Of a DNA stretch of 64,000 bases, positions 1-9,695 are shown piece after piece. Source of the DNA: Candidatus Gallacutalibacter stercoravium (GTDB taxonomy: Bacteria > Bacillota > Clostridia > Oscillospirales > Acutalibacteraceae); assembly GCA_018716975.1 (NCBI GenBank), contig DVJE01000036.1:82448-146447 (forward strand), in the 5' to 3' direction. The number at the start of each line of letters is the position of its first letter. Within the stretch, counting starts at the first letter, position 1. The position numbers and the translations under genes were made by a program. The notes below the pieces were generated by a model. The model saw only the letters and a list, made by a program, of their open reading frames with translations, was not told the origin of the DNA and made no database searches.

Positions 1-78
1 TGCGCACAGTGTTTGGGAATTCTGCGTTGCTAGTTGCTATATGGTATCTATGTATGAGAGACGGAAGGTGTGTGAAAA

Positions 79-1011
79 TTGGGTATCTTTGGGAAAATTA
101 AGGAAGGCCTAAAAAAAACCCGTGAAAGTATTGTAGGCCAGATCGATTCCATGTTGAAATCCTTTACCAAAATCGATGAAGAGCTTTTCGAAGAGCTAGA
201 AGAGCTGCTCATCATGGGCGATGTGGGTATGCCCACGGCGCAAAAAATATGCGCGCAGCTGCGCGAACGGGTAAAGGCTGAAGGAGTGAAGGATCCCGAA
301 CAAGTGCATCAATTGTTGGGCGAGATTGTAGCCGATCTTCTAAAAGGCGGGCAAGAGTTAACGCTTACCACCAAGCCTTCTATTGTGCTGGTCATTGGGG
401 TAAACGGCGTGGGTAAAACCACCACCATCGGCAAGCTGGCCGCCCGCATGAAGAACGAGGGTAAAAAGGTAATCTTGGCTGCGGCAGATACCTTCCGGGC
501 GGCCGCCATCGATCAGTTGGAAATTTGGGCGCAGAGAGCGCAGGCGGATATTGTTAAGCATGACGAGGGAACCGATCCCGCCGCTGTGGTGTATGACGCT
601 ATCGCGGCGGCTAAGGCCCGTGGGGCAGATGTGATTATTTGCGATACTGCCGGCCGGCTGCACAATAAAAAGAATTTGATGGACGAGCTGTCCAAAATCA
701 GCCGTATTATCAACCGCGAATTGCCGGATGCCGACAAAGAGATCTTGCTGGTGCTGGATGCAACCACAGGGCAAAACGCCGTGAACCAGGTGAAGGAGTT
801 TAAAAATGCGGCGGGCATCACGGGAATTGTGCTCACCAAGCTGGACGGCACCGCCCGCGGCGGCGTGGTGCTGGCGATAAGAGAGGAGCTGCAGGTTCCC
901 GTCAAATTCATCGGCGTAGGGGAACAGGTGGACGACTTGCAGCCCTTTGATCCCGAGGAATTCGCCAAGGCTTTGTTTGAAACAGATAATGCCGCGCAAG
1001 GCGGCGAATAG
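79..1011 (+). CDS. ftsY: Signal recognition particle receptor FtsY
   Basis: FtsY is the membrane-associated SRP receptor GTPase. It pairs with Ffh to deliver ribosomes making membrane proteins to the translocon. The 310-residue protein has a short N-terminal acidic helical region (EELFEELEELL), the NG-domain P-loop GVNGVGKTT (about 107-115), the DTAGR motif and TKLDGTARGG. The long acidic A domain of E. coli FtsY is absent, as is usual in Firmicutes. The start is TTG, preceded by a GGAAGG-type SD. In many Firmicutes smc lies upstream, but the first 78 bases are too short to show it. An RdgB-type gene follows after 41 bp. Confidence 0.97.
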   Translation: MGIFGKIKEGLKKTRESIVGQIDSMLKSFTKIDEELFEELEELLIMGDVGMPTAQKICAQLRERVKAEGVKDPEQVHQLLGEIVADLLKGGQELTLTTKPSIVLVIGVNGVGKTTTIGKLAARMKNEGKKVILAAADTFRAAAIDQLEIWAQRAQADIVKHDEGTDPAAVVYDAIAAAKARGADVIICDTAGRLHNKKNLMDELSKISRIINRELPDADKEILLVLDATTGQNAVNQVKEFKNAAGITGIVLTKLDGTARGGVVLAIREELQVPVKFIGVGEQVDDLQPFDPEEFAKALFETDNAAQGGE

Positions 1012-1052
1012 ACGTTTGTGTATAGCCGCGCGGCTGCGAAAGGATGAAAGAA

Positions 1053-1682
1053 ATGGTTTTTGTTTTGGCCACCAACAATCAAAAAAAGCGAGACGAAATG
1101 GAGCGCATCTTGCGCCCTTTGGGTATTAGCGTAGTAACGGCGCAACAGGCTGGGATCAGCATGGAGGGCGTAGAAGAAACGGGCAGCACCTTTGAAGAAA
1201 ACGCCGATATCAAAGCTGTTGCAGCTTGCCGGCTGGCGGATTTGCCCGCTGTGGCCGATGATTCCGGCCTAGTGGTGGATGCGCTGGACGGTGCGCCCGG
1301 CGTTTACTCGGCCCGCTATGCCGGAGAAAACGCCACAGATGCGGATCGCATCGCCAAACTGCTGAACGCTATGAAGGATGTTCCCCAAGAAAAGCGCTCG
1401 GCGCGTTTTATTTCGGCGGTGTGCTGCGTGTTCCCGGATGGCCGCAAGGTGACGGCAAGCGCTTCTTGCGAGGGAAGCATCGCCTTTTCACCGCGGGGCG
1501 AAGGGGGATTTGGATATGATCCGATTTTTGTTACGGAAAGCGGCAAAACCTTTTCGCAGCTTAGCGCACAGGAAAAGGACCGCATCAGCCATCGCGGCGC
1601 AGCAATGCGCCTGCTTTACAGCAGGCTGAAGCCGCTGCTGGCTAAAGAGGAAGAAGTGATTGAGGAGGAAAACGGGCAATGA
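1053..1682 (+). CDS. rdgB: XTP/dITP diphosphatase (RdgB/HAM1 family)
   Basis: This house-cleaning enzyme hydrolyses non-canonical purine nucleotides (XTP, dITP, ITP) to monophosphates, keeping them out of DNA and RNA. The family signature is clear: N-terminal VLATNNQKK, then DDSGLVVDALDGAPGVYSAR, then GGFGYDPIF and SHRGAA near the C-terminus. An upstream ATG at 1044 is in frame, but its SD would touch the start codon; ATG 1053 sits 8 nt from AAAGG and is preferred, giving 209 residues. The stop overlaps the yhbY start (ATGA), which indicates translational coupling. Confidence 0.95.
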   Translation: MVFVLATNNQKKRDEMERILRPLGISVVTAQQAGISMEGVEETGSTFEENADIKAVAACRLADLPAVADDSGLVVDALDGAPGVYSARYAGENATDADRIAKLLNAMKDVPQEKRSARFISAVCCVFPDGRKVTASASCEGSIAFSPRGEGGFGYDPIFVTESGKTFSQLSAQEKDRISHRGAAMRLLYSRLKPLLAKEEEVIEEENGQ

Positions 1683-1972
1683 CAAGTAAGCAAAGGGCAT
1701 ATCTACGTTCACTGGCAAATTCCATCCAGTCTATCGTTATGGTGGGCAAGGGAGGTATGAGCCCAGAAATTATAAAGCAGGCTGACGACGCCTTAAAGGC
1801 CCGAGAGCTTATCAAGGGCAGCGTTTTAGAAACTTCGCCTTTATCTGCCCGCGAGGCCGCCGAGCAAATCGCCCAGGCTGCCCAAGCGCAGGTGGTGCAG
1901 GTGATTGGCGGCAAGTTTGTGCTTTACCGCCGCAATGATGAAAAGCCGGTTATTGAGTTGCCAAAGGCATAA
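1679..1972 (+). CDS. yhbY: YhbY-type CRM-domain RNA-binding protein
   Basis: A 97-residue single CRM (CRS1-YhbY) domain protein. The family binds RNA and is linked to assembly of the large ribosomal subunit. The conserved GxxG loop is visible as GKGGMS (about residues 22-27), with a hydrophobic C-terminal strand (KFVLYRR). The start overlaps the preceding stop by 4 nt. It sits between a nucleotidase gene and nadD, an order common in Clostridia and Bacilli. Confidence 0.93.
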   Translation: MTSKQRAYLRSLANSIQSIVMVGKGGMSPEIIKQADDALKARELIKGSVLETSPLSAREAAEQIAQAAQAQVVQVIGGKFVLYRRNDEKPVIELPKA

Positions 1973-2005
1973 CGGCTGAACCAATAGGGAAAGAGGGCAG
2001 GCGGC

Positions 2006-2626
2006 GTGAAGAAAATAGCAATGCTGGGTGGAACTTTTAATCCCATCCATAACGGCCATATCCAAATGGCGCTGGGATTTGTGAAAGCGTTAAAGCTGGA
2101 TAGCCTGCTTTTGATGCCGGCGAACATCCCGCCCCATAAACGTTTTGTGGATGCCGTATCCGCCGATGATCGGTTGGCTATGTGCCGGTTGGCGGCCGCC
2201 GGTTATCCAGCGCTGGAGGCTTGCGATTTGGAGCTGCGCCGGCAGGGCCCCAGCTATACCGCAGATACTTTAGAGCAGCTGAAAGAGCTGTTCCCCGGCG
2301 ACGAATTGTATTTGATTATGGGAGCCGATATGTTTTTAACGGTGCAGGATTGGAAACGCGCCGAAACCATTGTGCATTCTGCGGTTTTGTGCGCAGCGCC
2401 ACGGGATGACGACAGTTATAACAAGCTGACCGAACACGCTCAGGCGCTTACCCGCCGGTTCGGCGATAGTGTGCGCTGCCGAATCGTGGACTTGCCTCTT
2501 GTGGATATTTCCTCTACGCAAATTCGCGCGAGAGTGGCGCAGGGCTTGCCTTTAACCGGCTTAGTGCCGCCCAACGTGGAAGAATACATGAACAGCAAGG
2601 GGCTGTATCAAAAGAAATCAGGCTGA
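2006..2626 (+). CDS. nadD: Nicotinate-nucleotide adenylyltransferase
   Basis: NadD transfers AMP from ATP to nicotinate mononucleotide to give deamido-NAD, a step common to de novo and salvage NAD synthesis. The 206-residue protein has the nucleotidyltransferase signature GGTFNPIHNGH at residues 8-18 and the C-terminal ISSTQIR motif that contacts ATP phosphates. It starts with GTG after AAAGAGGGCAGG. The order nadD-yqeK-rsfS is a classic Firmicutes cluster. Confidence 0.97.
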   Translation: MKKIAMLGGTFNPIHNGHIQMALGFVKALKLDSLLLMPANIPPHKRFVDAVSADDRLAMCRLAAAGYPALEACDLELRRQGPSYTADTLEQLKELFPGDELYLIMGADMFLTVQDWKRAETIVHSAVLCAAPRDDDSYNKLTEHAQALTRRFGDSVRCRIVDLPLVDISSTQIRARVAQGLPLTGLVPPNVEEYMNSKGLYQKKSG

Positions 2627-2676
2627 TAAACGGTACTATTTTAACGCTGATGAGCCAATAAAGGGAGTGATTGCAG

Positions 2677-3267
2677 ATGGAAGAAAAACAATGCCTCACG
2701 TTTGCCCAAAGCAAAAAGCTGATTCGAAAGCTGCTGGGGGATTACCGGTATGAGCATTCCCTCAATGTGGCGAAAGAGGCGGTAAAGCTGGCGCGGCAAT
2801 ATGGCGCAGATGAAGAAAAAGCCCAGTTGGCGGGCGTTTTGCATGATATTATGAAAGATACCGCAAAGCAAGAGCAGTTGCAAATCTTTCAGCGCTTTGG
2901 TATAATACTTACTGATTTGGAAAAATCAGCCCCCAAGCTGTGGCACGCCATGGCGGGAGCCGCCTATTTGGAACATGAGCTTGGTATCAACGATGCGCAG
3001 ATCCTATCTGCTGTGCGGTATCATACAACCGGCCGGGCGGAGATGTCTTTGTTGGAGCGTATCGTTTTTTTGTCGGACTTTATCTCGGCCGACCGCGAAT
3101 ATGACGGCGTGCAGCGGTTACGCCGGTTGGCCTATGAGAATATGGATAAGGCCATAGTAGAGGGCCTTGCCTTTACGATTGGGGAACTAACCGGTGAAAA
3201 GCTGCCGGTGCACCCCGATACCTTTGCGGCGTATAACGATATTGTAATGCAAATGAAAGTGAAGTGA
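2677..3267 (+). CDS. yqeK: HD-domain Ap4A hydrolase-like protein YqeK
   Basis: YqeK-family HD phosphohydrolases cleave diadenosine tetraphosphate symmetrically to two ADP. The HD core is visible: an early histidine (YEHSLNVA), the HD pair in GVLHDIMKD, a histidine in WHAMAG, the YHTTG histidine and SDFISADR. A TTG at 2671 is possible, but ATG 2677 is 9 nt from AAGGGAG and is preferred (196 residues). Its place between nadD and rsfS supports the assignment. Confidence 0.93.
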   Translation: MEEKQCLTFAQSKKLIRKLLGDYRYEHSLNVAKEAVKLARQYGADEEKAQLAGVLHDIMKDTAKQEQLQIFQRFGIILTDLEKSAPKLWHAMAGAAYLEHELGINDAQILSAVRYHTTGRAEMSLLERIVFLSDFISADREYDGVQRLRRLAYENMDKAIVEGLAFTIGELTGEKLPVHPDTFAAYNDIVMQMKVK

Positions 3268-3276
3268 CTGCAATCA

Positions 3277-3666
3277 ATGACGACGGCACTGCAAATTGCC
3301 ACATGGTGCGCCAAAGCGCTGGACGGGAAAAAAGGACAAGATCTGAAAGTAATTGGCATTCGGGATATCTCTATTCTTGCCGATTATTTTGTGATTGCCA
3401 CAGGCACAAGCACCACCCATGTGCGCGCCCTGGCGGACGAGGTGGAATTCCAGCTTAGGCAGCGGGATATTGCCCCCAAAAATATAGAGGGACACAATGG
3501 CAACAACTGGGTGTTGTTGGATTACGGCAACGTCATTGTGCATGTTTTTAGCAATGAGACGCGCTCTTTTTATGACTTAGAGCGCTTATGGAGAGACGGC
3601 GAGCAAATCGACGTCAATCAATTGATAGAGGGCGAACAAGACGAAAATGGGAGGCAGGAACCTTGA
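3277..3666 (+). CDS. rsfS: Ribosome silencing factor RsfS
   Basis: RsfS binds L14 on the large ribosomal subunit and blocks subunit joining in starvation or stationary phase. The 129-residue protein carries the family core [20 protein letters not shown], followed by [21 protein letters not shown]. It begins 9 bp after the yqeK stop. Its TGA overlaps the TTG start of leuS, so the two are probably translated together. Confidence 0.96.
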   Translation: MTTALQIATWCAKALDGKKGQDLKVIGIRDISILADYFVIATGTSTTHVRALADEVEFQLRQRDIAPKNIEGHNGNNWVLLDYGNVIVHVFSNETRSFYDLERLWRDGEQIDVNQLIEGEQDENGRQEP

Positions 3667-6074
3667 AGTACGATCATGCGTCAACAGAAGCAAAATGGCA
3701 AAAAAAGTGGGAAGAAGCCGGGGTTTTCCACGCAGAAAACAATTCGGATAAGCCCAAATATTATGCGCTAATCGAATTTCCTTATCCATCCGGCCAAGGG
3801 TTGCACGTGGGCCATCCGCGCCCCTACACCGCGCTGGATGTTATCGCGCGCAAGCGCCGCCAGCAGGGGTATAATGTGCTGTATCCTATTGGGTGGGATG
3901 CTTTTGGCTTACCCACCGAGAACTATGCTATCAAAAATCATGTGCATCCTGCCGAGGTAACCAAAAGGAACATTGCCCGCTTTAAGCAGCAAATTCAGTC
4001 CTTGGGCATTTCTTTTGACTGGAGCCGAGAGATCAATACCACCGATCCCGATTATTATAAATGGACGCAATGGATATTCTTGCAGCTGTTTAAACATGGG
4101 CTGGCTTACAAGAAAGAGATGGCCGTAAACTGGTGCACCTCTTGTAAATGCGTGTTGGCCAATGAGGAAGTAGTCAACGGCGTTTGCGAGCGCTGCGGCA
4201 GCGAAGTGGTGCATAAGGTAAAATCTCAGTGGATGTTGAAAATTACCCAGTATGCTCAGCGTTTGATTGATGATTTGGAGCTGGTGGATTACCCCGATCG
4301 GGTCAAGGCCCAACAAAAGAACTGGATTGGGCGCTCTACTGGCGCAGAGGTAGACTTTTCTACCACGGCGGGGGACGTGCTTACGGTTTACACCACCCGC
4401 CCGGATACTTTATACGGCGCCACTTATATGGTTATCGCTCCCGAGCATCCCTATTTGGAAAAGTGGAGCAGCCTTATTGGCAATTTGGATGAGGTGCGCG
4501 CTTATCAGGAGCAGGCAGCCAGAAAGTCGGATTTTGAGCGCACCGAAGTGGCTAAGGAAAAAACCGGCGTGCGGTTGGAAGGCGTGCGTGCGGTTAATCC
4601 CCTCACCGGGGCGGAAATTCCCATCTTTATTTCTGACTACGTGTTGGTTTCTTACGGCACGGGGGCTATTATGGCCGTGCCTGCCCATGATACCCGCGAC
4701 TGGGAATTTGCCAAAAAGTTTGGTTTGCCCATTGTGGAAGTGGTGAAGGGCGGCAATGTGGAAAAGGAAGCCTTTACCGACTGCGAAACCGGCGTGATGG
4801 TCAATTCCGGCATTCTCAATGGCCTTACCGTAGAAGAGGCAAAAGTAAAAATTAAGCAATATATTACGGAAAAGGGCATTGGTCATGAAAAGGTAAACTA
4901 TAAGTTGCGCGACTGGGTCTTTTCTCGTCAGCGCTATTGGGGCGAGCCTATCCCCATTGTGCACTGTGAAAAGTGCGGCTATGTGCCGTTGGATGAATCG
5001 CAACTTCCGTTGCGTTTGCCCGAGGTATCTTCTTACGAGCCTACCGACAACGGCGAATCCCCTTTGGCCCATATGACCGATTGGGTGAACACCACATGCC
5101 CGCACTGCGGCGGCCCCGCTGTGCGTGAAACCGATACCATGCCGCAATGGGCGGGATCATCGTGGTATTACTTGCGTTATATGGATCCCCACAACGGTAA
5201 AGCCTTGGTGGGTGAAGACGCCCTGGATTATTGGAAGCAGGTGGATTGGTATAACGGCGGCATGGAGCACACCACGCTGCATTTGCTTTACAGCCGTTTT
5301 TGGCATAAGTTCTTGTATGATATCGGTGTGGTTCCCACGCCGGAGCCTTACGCCAAACGAACCAGTCACGGCATGATTTTGGGCGAGAACGGCGAAAAAA
5401 TGAGCAAATCCCGGGGGAATGTGGTTAACCCGGATGAGATTGTACAGGAATACGGCGCCGATACCCTCCGCCTGTATGAAATGTTCGTGGGTGACTTTGA
5501 AAAGGCTGCGCCTTGGAGCACCAACAGCCTGCGCGGTTGCCGCAGGTTTTTGGATAGATATTGGAACTTGCAAACCATGCTTACCCAAGAGGAAGGCGTG
5601 CGTGAGGCATTAGAAAGCGCCGTGCATAAGGCTATCCGCAAGGTCAGCGAGGATGTGGAAAACTTAAAGTTTAATACGGCGATTGCAGCTTTGATGGCCT
5701 TGATCAACGATATCTATGACAGCGGCAGCATCACCCGCGGTGAGCTGCGGGTGTTTACCATCCTGTTAAATCCCTTTGCGCCCCATATGACCGAAGAAGT
5801 GTGGGAGAGCAACGGCCTTGGCGAAGGCATGGTGGCTTGCCAGCAGTGGCCGGCTTATGATCCGGAAAAGTGTAAAGAGGATACCGTTGAGTTGGCGGTT
5901 CAATTAAACGGCAAACTGCGCGCCCGCATTCAGGTGCCCGCCGATGTAGATAAAGATGCTGCCATTGCGGCGGCCCGCCAAGAAGAGCATGTGGCCAAGG
6001 CGCTGGAAGGTTTACGGGTGTTAAAAGAAATTTATGTGCCCGGCAAGTTGGTCAATCTGGTGGCTAAGCCGTAA
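3663..6074 (+). CDS. leuS: Leucyl-tRNA synthetase
   Basis: Class I synthetase charging tRNA-Leu. The HIGH-type motif is HVGH (about residues 48-51) and the KMSKS loop is [11 protein letters not shown] (about 577-587). The CP1 editing domain is intact ([12 protein letters not shown] and [19 protein letters not shown]), and two CxxC pairs suit the zinc domain. Length from the TTG start is 803 residues, normal for bacterial LeuRS. The start is placed at TTG 3663, behind GGGAGG and overlapping the rsfS stop, because family alignments begin at [12 protein letters not shown]. The frame stays open upstream to 3588, but that part is shadow. Confidence 0.98.
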   Translation: MKYDHASTEAKWQKKWEEAGVFHAENNSDKPKYYALIEFPYPSGQGLHVGHPRPYTALDVIARKRRQQGYNVLYPIGWDAFGLPTENYAIKNHVHPAEVTKRNIARFKQQIQSLGISFDWSREINTTDPDYYKWTQWIFLQLFKHGLAYKKEMAVNWCTSCKCVLANEEVVNGVCERCGSEVVHKVKSQWMLKITQYAQRLIDDLELVDYPDRVKAQQKNWIGRSTGAEVDFSTTAGDVLTVYTTRPDTLYGATYMVIAPEHPYLEKWSSLIGNLDEVRAYQEQAARKSDFERTEVAKEKTGVRLEGVRAVNPLTGAEIPIFISDYVLVSYGTGAIMAVPAHDTRDWEFAKKFGLPIVEVVKGGNVEKEAFTDCETGVMVNSGILNGLTVEEAKVKIKQYITEKGIGHEKVNYKLRDWVFSRQRYWGEPIPIVHCEKCGYVPLDESQLPLRLPEVSSYEPTDNGESPLAHMTDWVNTTCPHCGGPAVRETDTMPQWAGSSWYYLRYMDPHNGKALVGEDALDYWKQVDWYNGGMEHTTLHLLYSRFWHKFLYDIGVVPTPEPYAKRTSHGMILGENGEKMSKSRGNVVNPDEIVQEYGADTLRLYEMFVGDFEKAAPWSTNSLRGCRRFLDRYWNLQTMLTQEEGVREALESAVHKAIRKVSEDVENLKFNTAIAALMALINDIYDSGSITRGELRVFTILLNPFAPHMTEEVWESNGLGEGMVACQQWPAYDPEKCKEDTVELAVQLNGKLRARIQVPADVDKDAAIAAARQEEHVAKALEGLRVLKEIYVPGKLVNLVAKP

Positions 6075-6101
6075 GTTTCGTGTCTTTTCTACAGTTAAGT
6101 C

Positions 6102-6130
6102 TTGACACCGGATGCGCGGCATTGTATAAT
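6102..6130 (+). promoter_or_regulatory. Consensus housekeeping promoter of rpsU
   Basis: TTGACA at 6102-6107 and TATAAT at 6125-6130 with an exact 17-bp spacer. Both hexamers match the sigma-A consensus perfectly, which suits a highly expressed ribosomal protein gene starting 59 bp later. Confidence 0.9.
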
Positions 6131-6188
6131 ATTTTTTGTATCGTAATGACACAATACCCCTGCCGTATGGCGGAGGGAGGGAAGATAA

Positions 6189-6365
6189 ATGGCTGAGATT
6201 AGAATCAAAGAGAACGAGTCCCTCGATAGCGCTCTTAGAAGGTTTAAAAAGCAGTGCGCCCGTTCCGGGGTAATTGCTGAGGTTCGTAAGAGAGAAGCTT
6301 ATGAAAAGCCTTCGGTTAAGCGCAAGAAGAAGTCTGAGGCGGCTCGCAAGCGCAAGTTTAAATAA
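6189..6365 (+). CDS. rpsU: 30S ribosomal protein S21
   Basis: A 58-residue basic protein of the small ribosomal subunit. It begins [20 protein letters not shown] and ends in a Lys/Arg-rich tail ([14 protein letters not shown]), both typical of S21. A GGAGGGAGG SD precedes the ATG. The gene stands alone between a consensus promoter and a strong intrinsic terminator, so it is probably monocistronic. Confidence 0.98.
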   Translation: MAEIRIKENESLDSALRRFKKQCARSGVIAEVRKREAYEKPSVKRKKKSEAARKRKFK

Positions 6366-6410
6366 GCCTGCGCAGGCGGTTGAGTGTGCTGCCTAACCTG
6401 AGTTCAAATG

Positions 6411-6437
6411 AAAAGCGGGCAGCAATGCCCGCTTTTT
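6411..6437 (+). terminator. Intrinsic terminator after rpsU
   Basis: GCGGGC (6415-6420) and GCCCGC (6427-6432) form a stem with a 6-nt loop, flanked by AAAA and TTTTT. Confidence 0.9.
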
Positions 6438-6459
6438 ACTTTTTAGGAGGGATTTGCGG

Positions 6460-6987
6460 TTGGCGCTTTTTTTGCCTACGTATTCCTGTAAAAAGTTAAC
6501 TGACGTTACTTTAAATATGCTTCGCTCTATGAAGGCAGAAGCCGTGTTTTTGGATGTGGATAATACTTTGGCCTTTCACGGCTCGCAAGAACCCTTTGAG
6601 GGTGTGGTGGAATGGACGCAGATGGTTCGTCAAGACGGCATTTCCATTATTATCATGTCGAATAACCTAAAAAGTAGAGTGGAGCCTTTTGCCAAGAAAT
6701 TTGACCTGCCCTATGTTTGTTTCGCGCAAAAGCCCTTTCCTTTGGGGTTGCCTTATGCCCGTAAAAAATTAGTGCGCAAAAGTCCTGATAAAATTGTGGT
6801 TATTGGGGATCAGGTGTATACCGATATCTTGGGGGCCAACCTGCACGGTATGCAATCTGTTCTGTTAGAGCCTGCCGCTGTGGAAGGGTCGGCCAGTTTT
6901 CATTTTCGCCGTTGGTTAGAGAAGCCTGTGCGCCGCAAGCTGCACAGGCTGGCGCAGAAAGCAACGGGAGATCAAGCCGGTCAATAA
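6460..6987 (+). CDS. yqeG: YqeG family HAD-IIIA phosphatase
   Basis: A small HAD-superfamily (subfamily IIIA) phosphatase of unknown substrate, found near nadD/yqeK/aro genes across Firmicutes. Motif I is FLDVDNTLAFHG, motif II is IIMSNN and motif IV is VVIGDQVYTDILGANLHGM, so the aspartate nucleophile is intact. Starts at TTG 6454 and TTG 6460 are both possible; 6460 is 9 nt from AGGAGG and preferred (175 residues). It lies just after the rpsU terminator. Confidence 0.9.
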   Translation: MALFLPTYSCKKLTDVTLNMLRSMKAEAVFLDVDNTLAFHGSQEPFEGVVEWTQMVRQDGISIIIMSNNLKSRVEPFAKKFDLPYVCFAQKPFPLGLPYARKKLVRKSPDKIVVIGDQVYTDILGANLHGMQSVLLEPAAVEGSASFHFRRWLEKPVRRKLHRLAQKATGDQAGQ

Positions 6988-7081
6988 ACCGGATTAAAAA
7001 CATGCCAAAACGGCGGATAAAACGCGAACGAACCGCTGGGCAAGGATAATCGCCCGGCGGTTTGCATCAATGAGGTAGTTT

Positions 7082-7972
7082 ATGGCAATCTGTTTTGGCC
7101 CTGCGGGGCAGTGCCGAAAGGCAAAAGAGTTAAAGTTGAAATCCACATGGCATTATTTGGATTTTGTAGCGCAGATGGGCTTAAACGCTTTTGAATACTC
7201 TGCAGGCAGAGGGGTAAATATAGGCGAGGCTACCGCTCAGCGTTTAGGCAGCAGGGCCCGGGAATTGGGCATTGTTATGTCGCTGCATGCGCCATATTAT
7301 ATTTCGCTTGCATCGCGCGAAGAAGAAAAACGTGAAAAATCGGTTCAGTATATTTTAGACAGCGCTTTGGCGGTTTCTCGCCTTGGAGGAAACCGGATTG
7401 TGGTGCACCCAGGGGGCTTAAACGGGCAAAGTAGAGAAGAAGCGCTGCGGGTGGCCTGCGCCACCTTGCAAAAGGCGCGGCGGGTTTTAGATGAAAACGG
7501 CTTTACGCAAATTGCCATTTGCCCCGAAACGATGGGCAAGATAAGCCAGCTGGGCACGTTAGAAGAGGTTATAAAACTATGCTTGCTGGATGATAGGATG
7601 CTGCCTTGTGTGGATTTTGGCCATTTGAACGCCAGAACGCTGGGGGGATTGCAGTGCGAGGCGGATTTTGCCGGTGTTTTGGATGAAATTGGCAAGCGTT
7701 TGGGGCAGGAGCGGCTCAAAAGCATGCACATCCACTTTTCAAAGATTGCCTATTCGGCCGGCGGTGAGGTAAGGCATTTGACCTTTGAGGATGAATCCTT
7801 TGGACCGGATTTTGAGCCCCTTATGCTGCAGCTGGCCAAACGGCGCATGGAACCGGTGGTGATATGTGAAAGCGCCGGTACCCAGTCGGAGGATGCATTA
7901 CAGATGCAAGAGGCTTACCGGCGTTTTTCAGGCCGGTTGGGGCAAGATAAATTGGAGGGTGATGTTGAGTGA
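7082..7972 (+). CDS. Nfo-like (AP endonuclease family 2) TIM-barrel protein
   Basis: A 296-residue protein of the endonuclease IV/xylose isomerase-like TIM-barrel superfamily. Metal-binding landmarks match endonuclease IV: LHAPYYISLAS, VVHPGG, CPETMGK, CVDFGHLNAR, HIHFSKI and a late ICES. Members with this compact form act, or are predicted to act, on abasic sites with Zn ions. The stop overlaps the aroQ GTG start (GTGA). Whether it is a true AP endonuclease or a sugar-processing relative cannot be settled by eye. Confidence 0.8.
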   Translation: MAICFGPAGQCRKAKELKLKSTWHYLDFVAQMGLNAFEYSAGRGVNIGEATAQRLGSRARELGIVMSLHAPYYISLASREEEKREKSVQYILDSALAVSRLGGNRIVVHPGGLNGQSREEALRVACATLQKARRVLDENGFTQIAICPETMGKISQLGTLEEVIKLCLLDDRMLPCVDFGHLNARTLGGLQCEADFAGVLDEIGKRLGQERLKSMHIHFSKIAYSAGGEVRHLTFEDESFGPDFEPLMLQLAKRRMEPVVICESAGTQSEDALQMQEAYRRFSGRLGQDKLEGDVE

Positions 7973-8403
7973 AAAAAAGGGTGTTGGTTTTGCTGGGGCC
8001 TAATTTAAATATGGTGGGCGTTCGTGAAAAGGGAATTTATGGTGAAGAAACCGCTGAAAGCATAGCCCAGCAGATCGAACAAAAGGCCCAGCAATTGGGG
8101 TATCAATGCGAACTGTTCCAGTCCAATTGGGAGGGCGCTCTTATTGATAAAATCCATGAAGCGCGGGGGAAATTTGACGGTGTTGTTTTGAACGCCGGTG
8201 CGTTAACCCATTACAGTTATGCGCTGCGGGATGCAATCGCCTGTGTGCACATCCCTTTTATAGAGGTTCATATGTCTAATGTGCACGCGCGGGAAGAATT
8301 CCGGCATCAGTCGGTGATTTCTGCGGTGTGTGCAGGGCAAATTGTGGGGTTTGGCAAAAATAGTTATTTTTTGGCCTTAGAGGCGCTAAAGGATCTCATG
8401 TAA
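7969..8403 (+). CDS. aroQ: Type II 3-dehydroquinate dehydratase
   Basis: Catalyses the third step of the shikimate pathway (3-dehydroquinate to 3-dehydroshikimate). The 144-residue protein has all type II motifs: LGPNLNMVGVREKGIYG with the catalytic tyrosine, FQSNWEGALIDKIHEA, NAGALTHYSYALRDA and EVHMSNVHAREEFR with the catalytic histidine. GTG start, coupled by overlap to the upstream TIM-barrel gene. One change from the usual NPGA (proline) to NAGA is seen in the third motif. Confidence 0.95.
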   Translation: MKKRVLVLLGPNLNMVGVREKGIYGEETAESIAQQIEQKAQQLGYQCELFQSNWEGALIDKIHEARGKFDGVVLNAGALTHYSYALRDAIACVHIPFIEVHMSNVHAREEFRHQSVISAVCAGQIVGFGKNSYFLALEALKDLM

Positions 8404-8448
8404 TTATGGGGGCGCGTCTATAACACATTGAGAAAGGATGATGGCTTT

Positions 8449-9540
8449 ATGTCAACGAGGGCACAGCGGCTGCAGGCTTTGCTGCCGCAGGAAGATAACG
8501 GTATGCCGGTAGACGGCGCGCTAATCGTTTCTGGCGCCAACCGGCGTTACCTTACAGGTTTTCCGTCTTCTGCGGGTTATGTATTGGTAACGCGGGAGCA
8601 AGCCTGGTTTTTGGTGGATTTTCGGTATTATGAGGCGGCGTCTAAAAATGCGACCGGCTGTCAGGTGGTGATGTTCCATCGTGTGGAGGACACGCTGGCG
8701 CAATTGATAAAAGAGCATCATATTCGCGGCGTTTTGTTTGAAAGCGAGGGCATGACGTTGGCCCAGGCCGCCTGGATGGAGCAGATTTTAGCTTCTCAGG
8801 GAGCACAGGCCGTGAAAACCGGCACCTTAGACTCTTTGCTTTGGCAGCTGCGCATGTACAAAACGCAGGAAGAGATTGCTTGCATCAAAGAAGCGCAGCG
8901 CATCACAGAAGAGGCTTTTGAACAGGTGCTGCCCCTCATTCAAGAAGGCGTAACAGAGCGGGAACTGGCCTTGCAGATTGAAATGGGGATGCGCCGCCGT
9001 GGCGCCGAGGGTGTGGCATTTGATTTGATAGTGGTGGCCGGAGCCAAAGGATCGTTGTGCCATGGCGTGCCGGATGACAACCAGGTGCACCGCGGTGATT
9101 TTATCACTATGGATATTGGCGCGCGGGTGAACGGCTATAACAGCGATATGACCCGCACAGTAGCTTTGGGGCATGTAAGTGAAGAACAGCGCAAAGTATA
9201 CAACATTGTTTTACAAGCCCAGCAGCTGGGCATTGCCGCTGCAAAACCGGGCGCTGTTTGCGGCGATGTAGACAAGGTTGTGCGCGATTATATATATAAT
9301 GCCGGCTACGAGGGATATTTTGGGCATGGAACCGGCCACGCGGTAGGGTTGGAGATACACGAATCTCCCCGCTTTTCTATCGGCATGAAAACCGTGCTGG
9401 CCCCCGGCATGGTGATGACGGTGGAGCCCGGCATCTATTTGCCGGATCGTTTCGGCGTGAGAATAGAAGATATGGTGGCTATTACGGAAGATGGGTGCGA
9501 GGATTTAACCAACGAGCCCAAGGAACTCATCGAACTGTAA
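8449..9540 (+). CDS. Xaa-Pro peptidase, M24B family
   Basis: A metallo-aminopeptidase of the pita-bread fold that cleaves X-Pro bonds. The N-terminal creatinase-like domain (ALIVSGANRRYLTGF) is followed by the M24 domain. Metal ligands appear in DIGARVNGYNSDMTRT, HGTGHAVGLEIHE, TVEPGIYLP and GVRIEDMV. An upstream TTG at 8428 is in frame, but ATG 8449 behind AAAGG fits better (363 residues). The family order aroQ-pepP-efp is conserved in many Clostridia. Confidence 0.94.
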   Translation: MSTRAQRLQALLPQEDNGMPVDGALIVSGANRRYLTGFPSSAGYVLVTREQAWFLVDFRYYEAASKNATGCQVVMFHRVEDTLAQLIKEHHIRGVLFESEGMTLAQAAWMEQILASQGAQAVKTGTLDSLLWQLRMYKTQEEIACIKEAQRITEEAFEQVLPLIQEGVTERELALQIEMGMRRRGAEGVAFDLIVVAGAKGSLCHGVPDDNQVHRGDFITMDIGARVNGYNSDMTRTVALGHVSEEQRKVYNIVLQAQQLGIAAAKPGAVCGDVDKVVRDYIYNAGYEGYFGHGTGHAVGLEIHESPRFSIGMKTVLAPGMVMTVEPGIYLPDRFGVRIEDMVAITEDGCEDLTNEPKELIEL

Positions 9541-9633
9541 CCTGTTTTTTGATAAAAAGCGATAAGCCATGCGCTGTTTTTCGCGTAAGTTTTAGAATTT
9601 TCAAGCAGTTTATCAGCCTATGGAAAATATATC

Positions 9634-9662
9634 TTGAAATGATGGGCATTTTACGATAAACT
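9634..9662 (+). promoter_or_regulatory. Promoter upstream of efp
   Basis: TTGAAA at 9634-9639 and TAAACT at 9657-9662 with a 17-bp spacer, 34 bp upstream of the efp start codon. Confidence 0.6.
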
Positions 9663-9695
9663 AAGAAAAGAATAATAATACTTGGAGGATTATTT

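Noticed and set aside
1..78. End of an smc gene before ftsY
   Set aside because: The 78 bases do not show a recognisable SMC C-terminus in any frame.
358..5707. Long minus-strand ORFs under ftsY and leuS (for example 358-999 and 4410-5147)
   Set aside because: They mirror strongly conserved plus-strand genes, have no SD and no recognisable domains; they result from codon bias.
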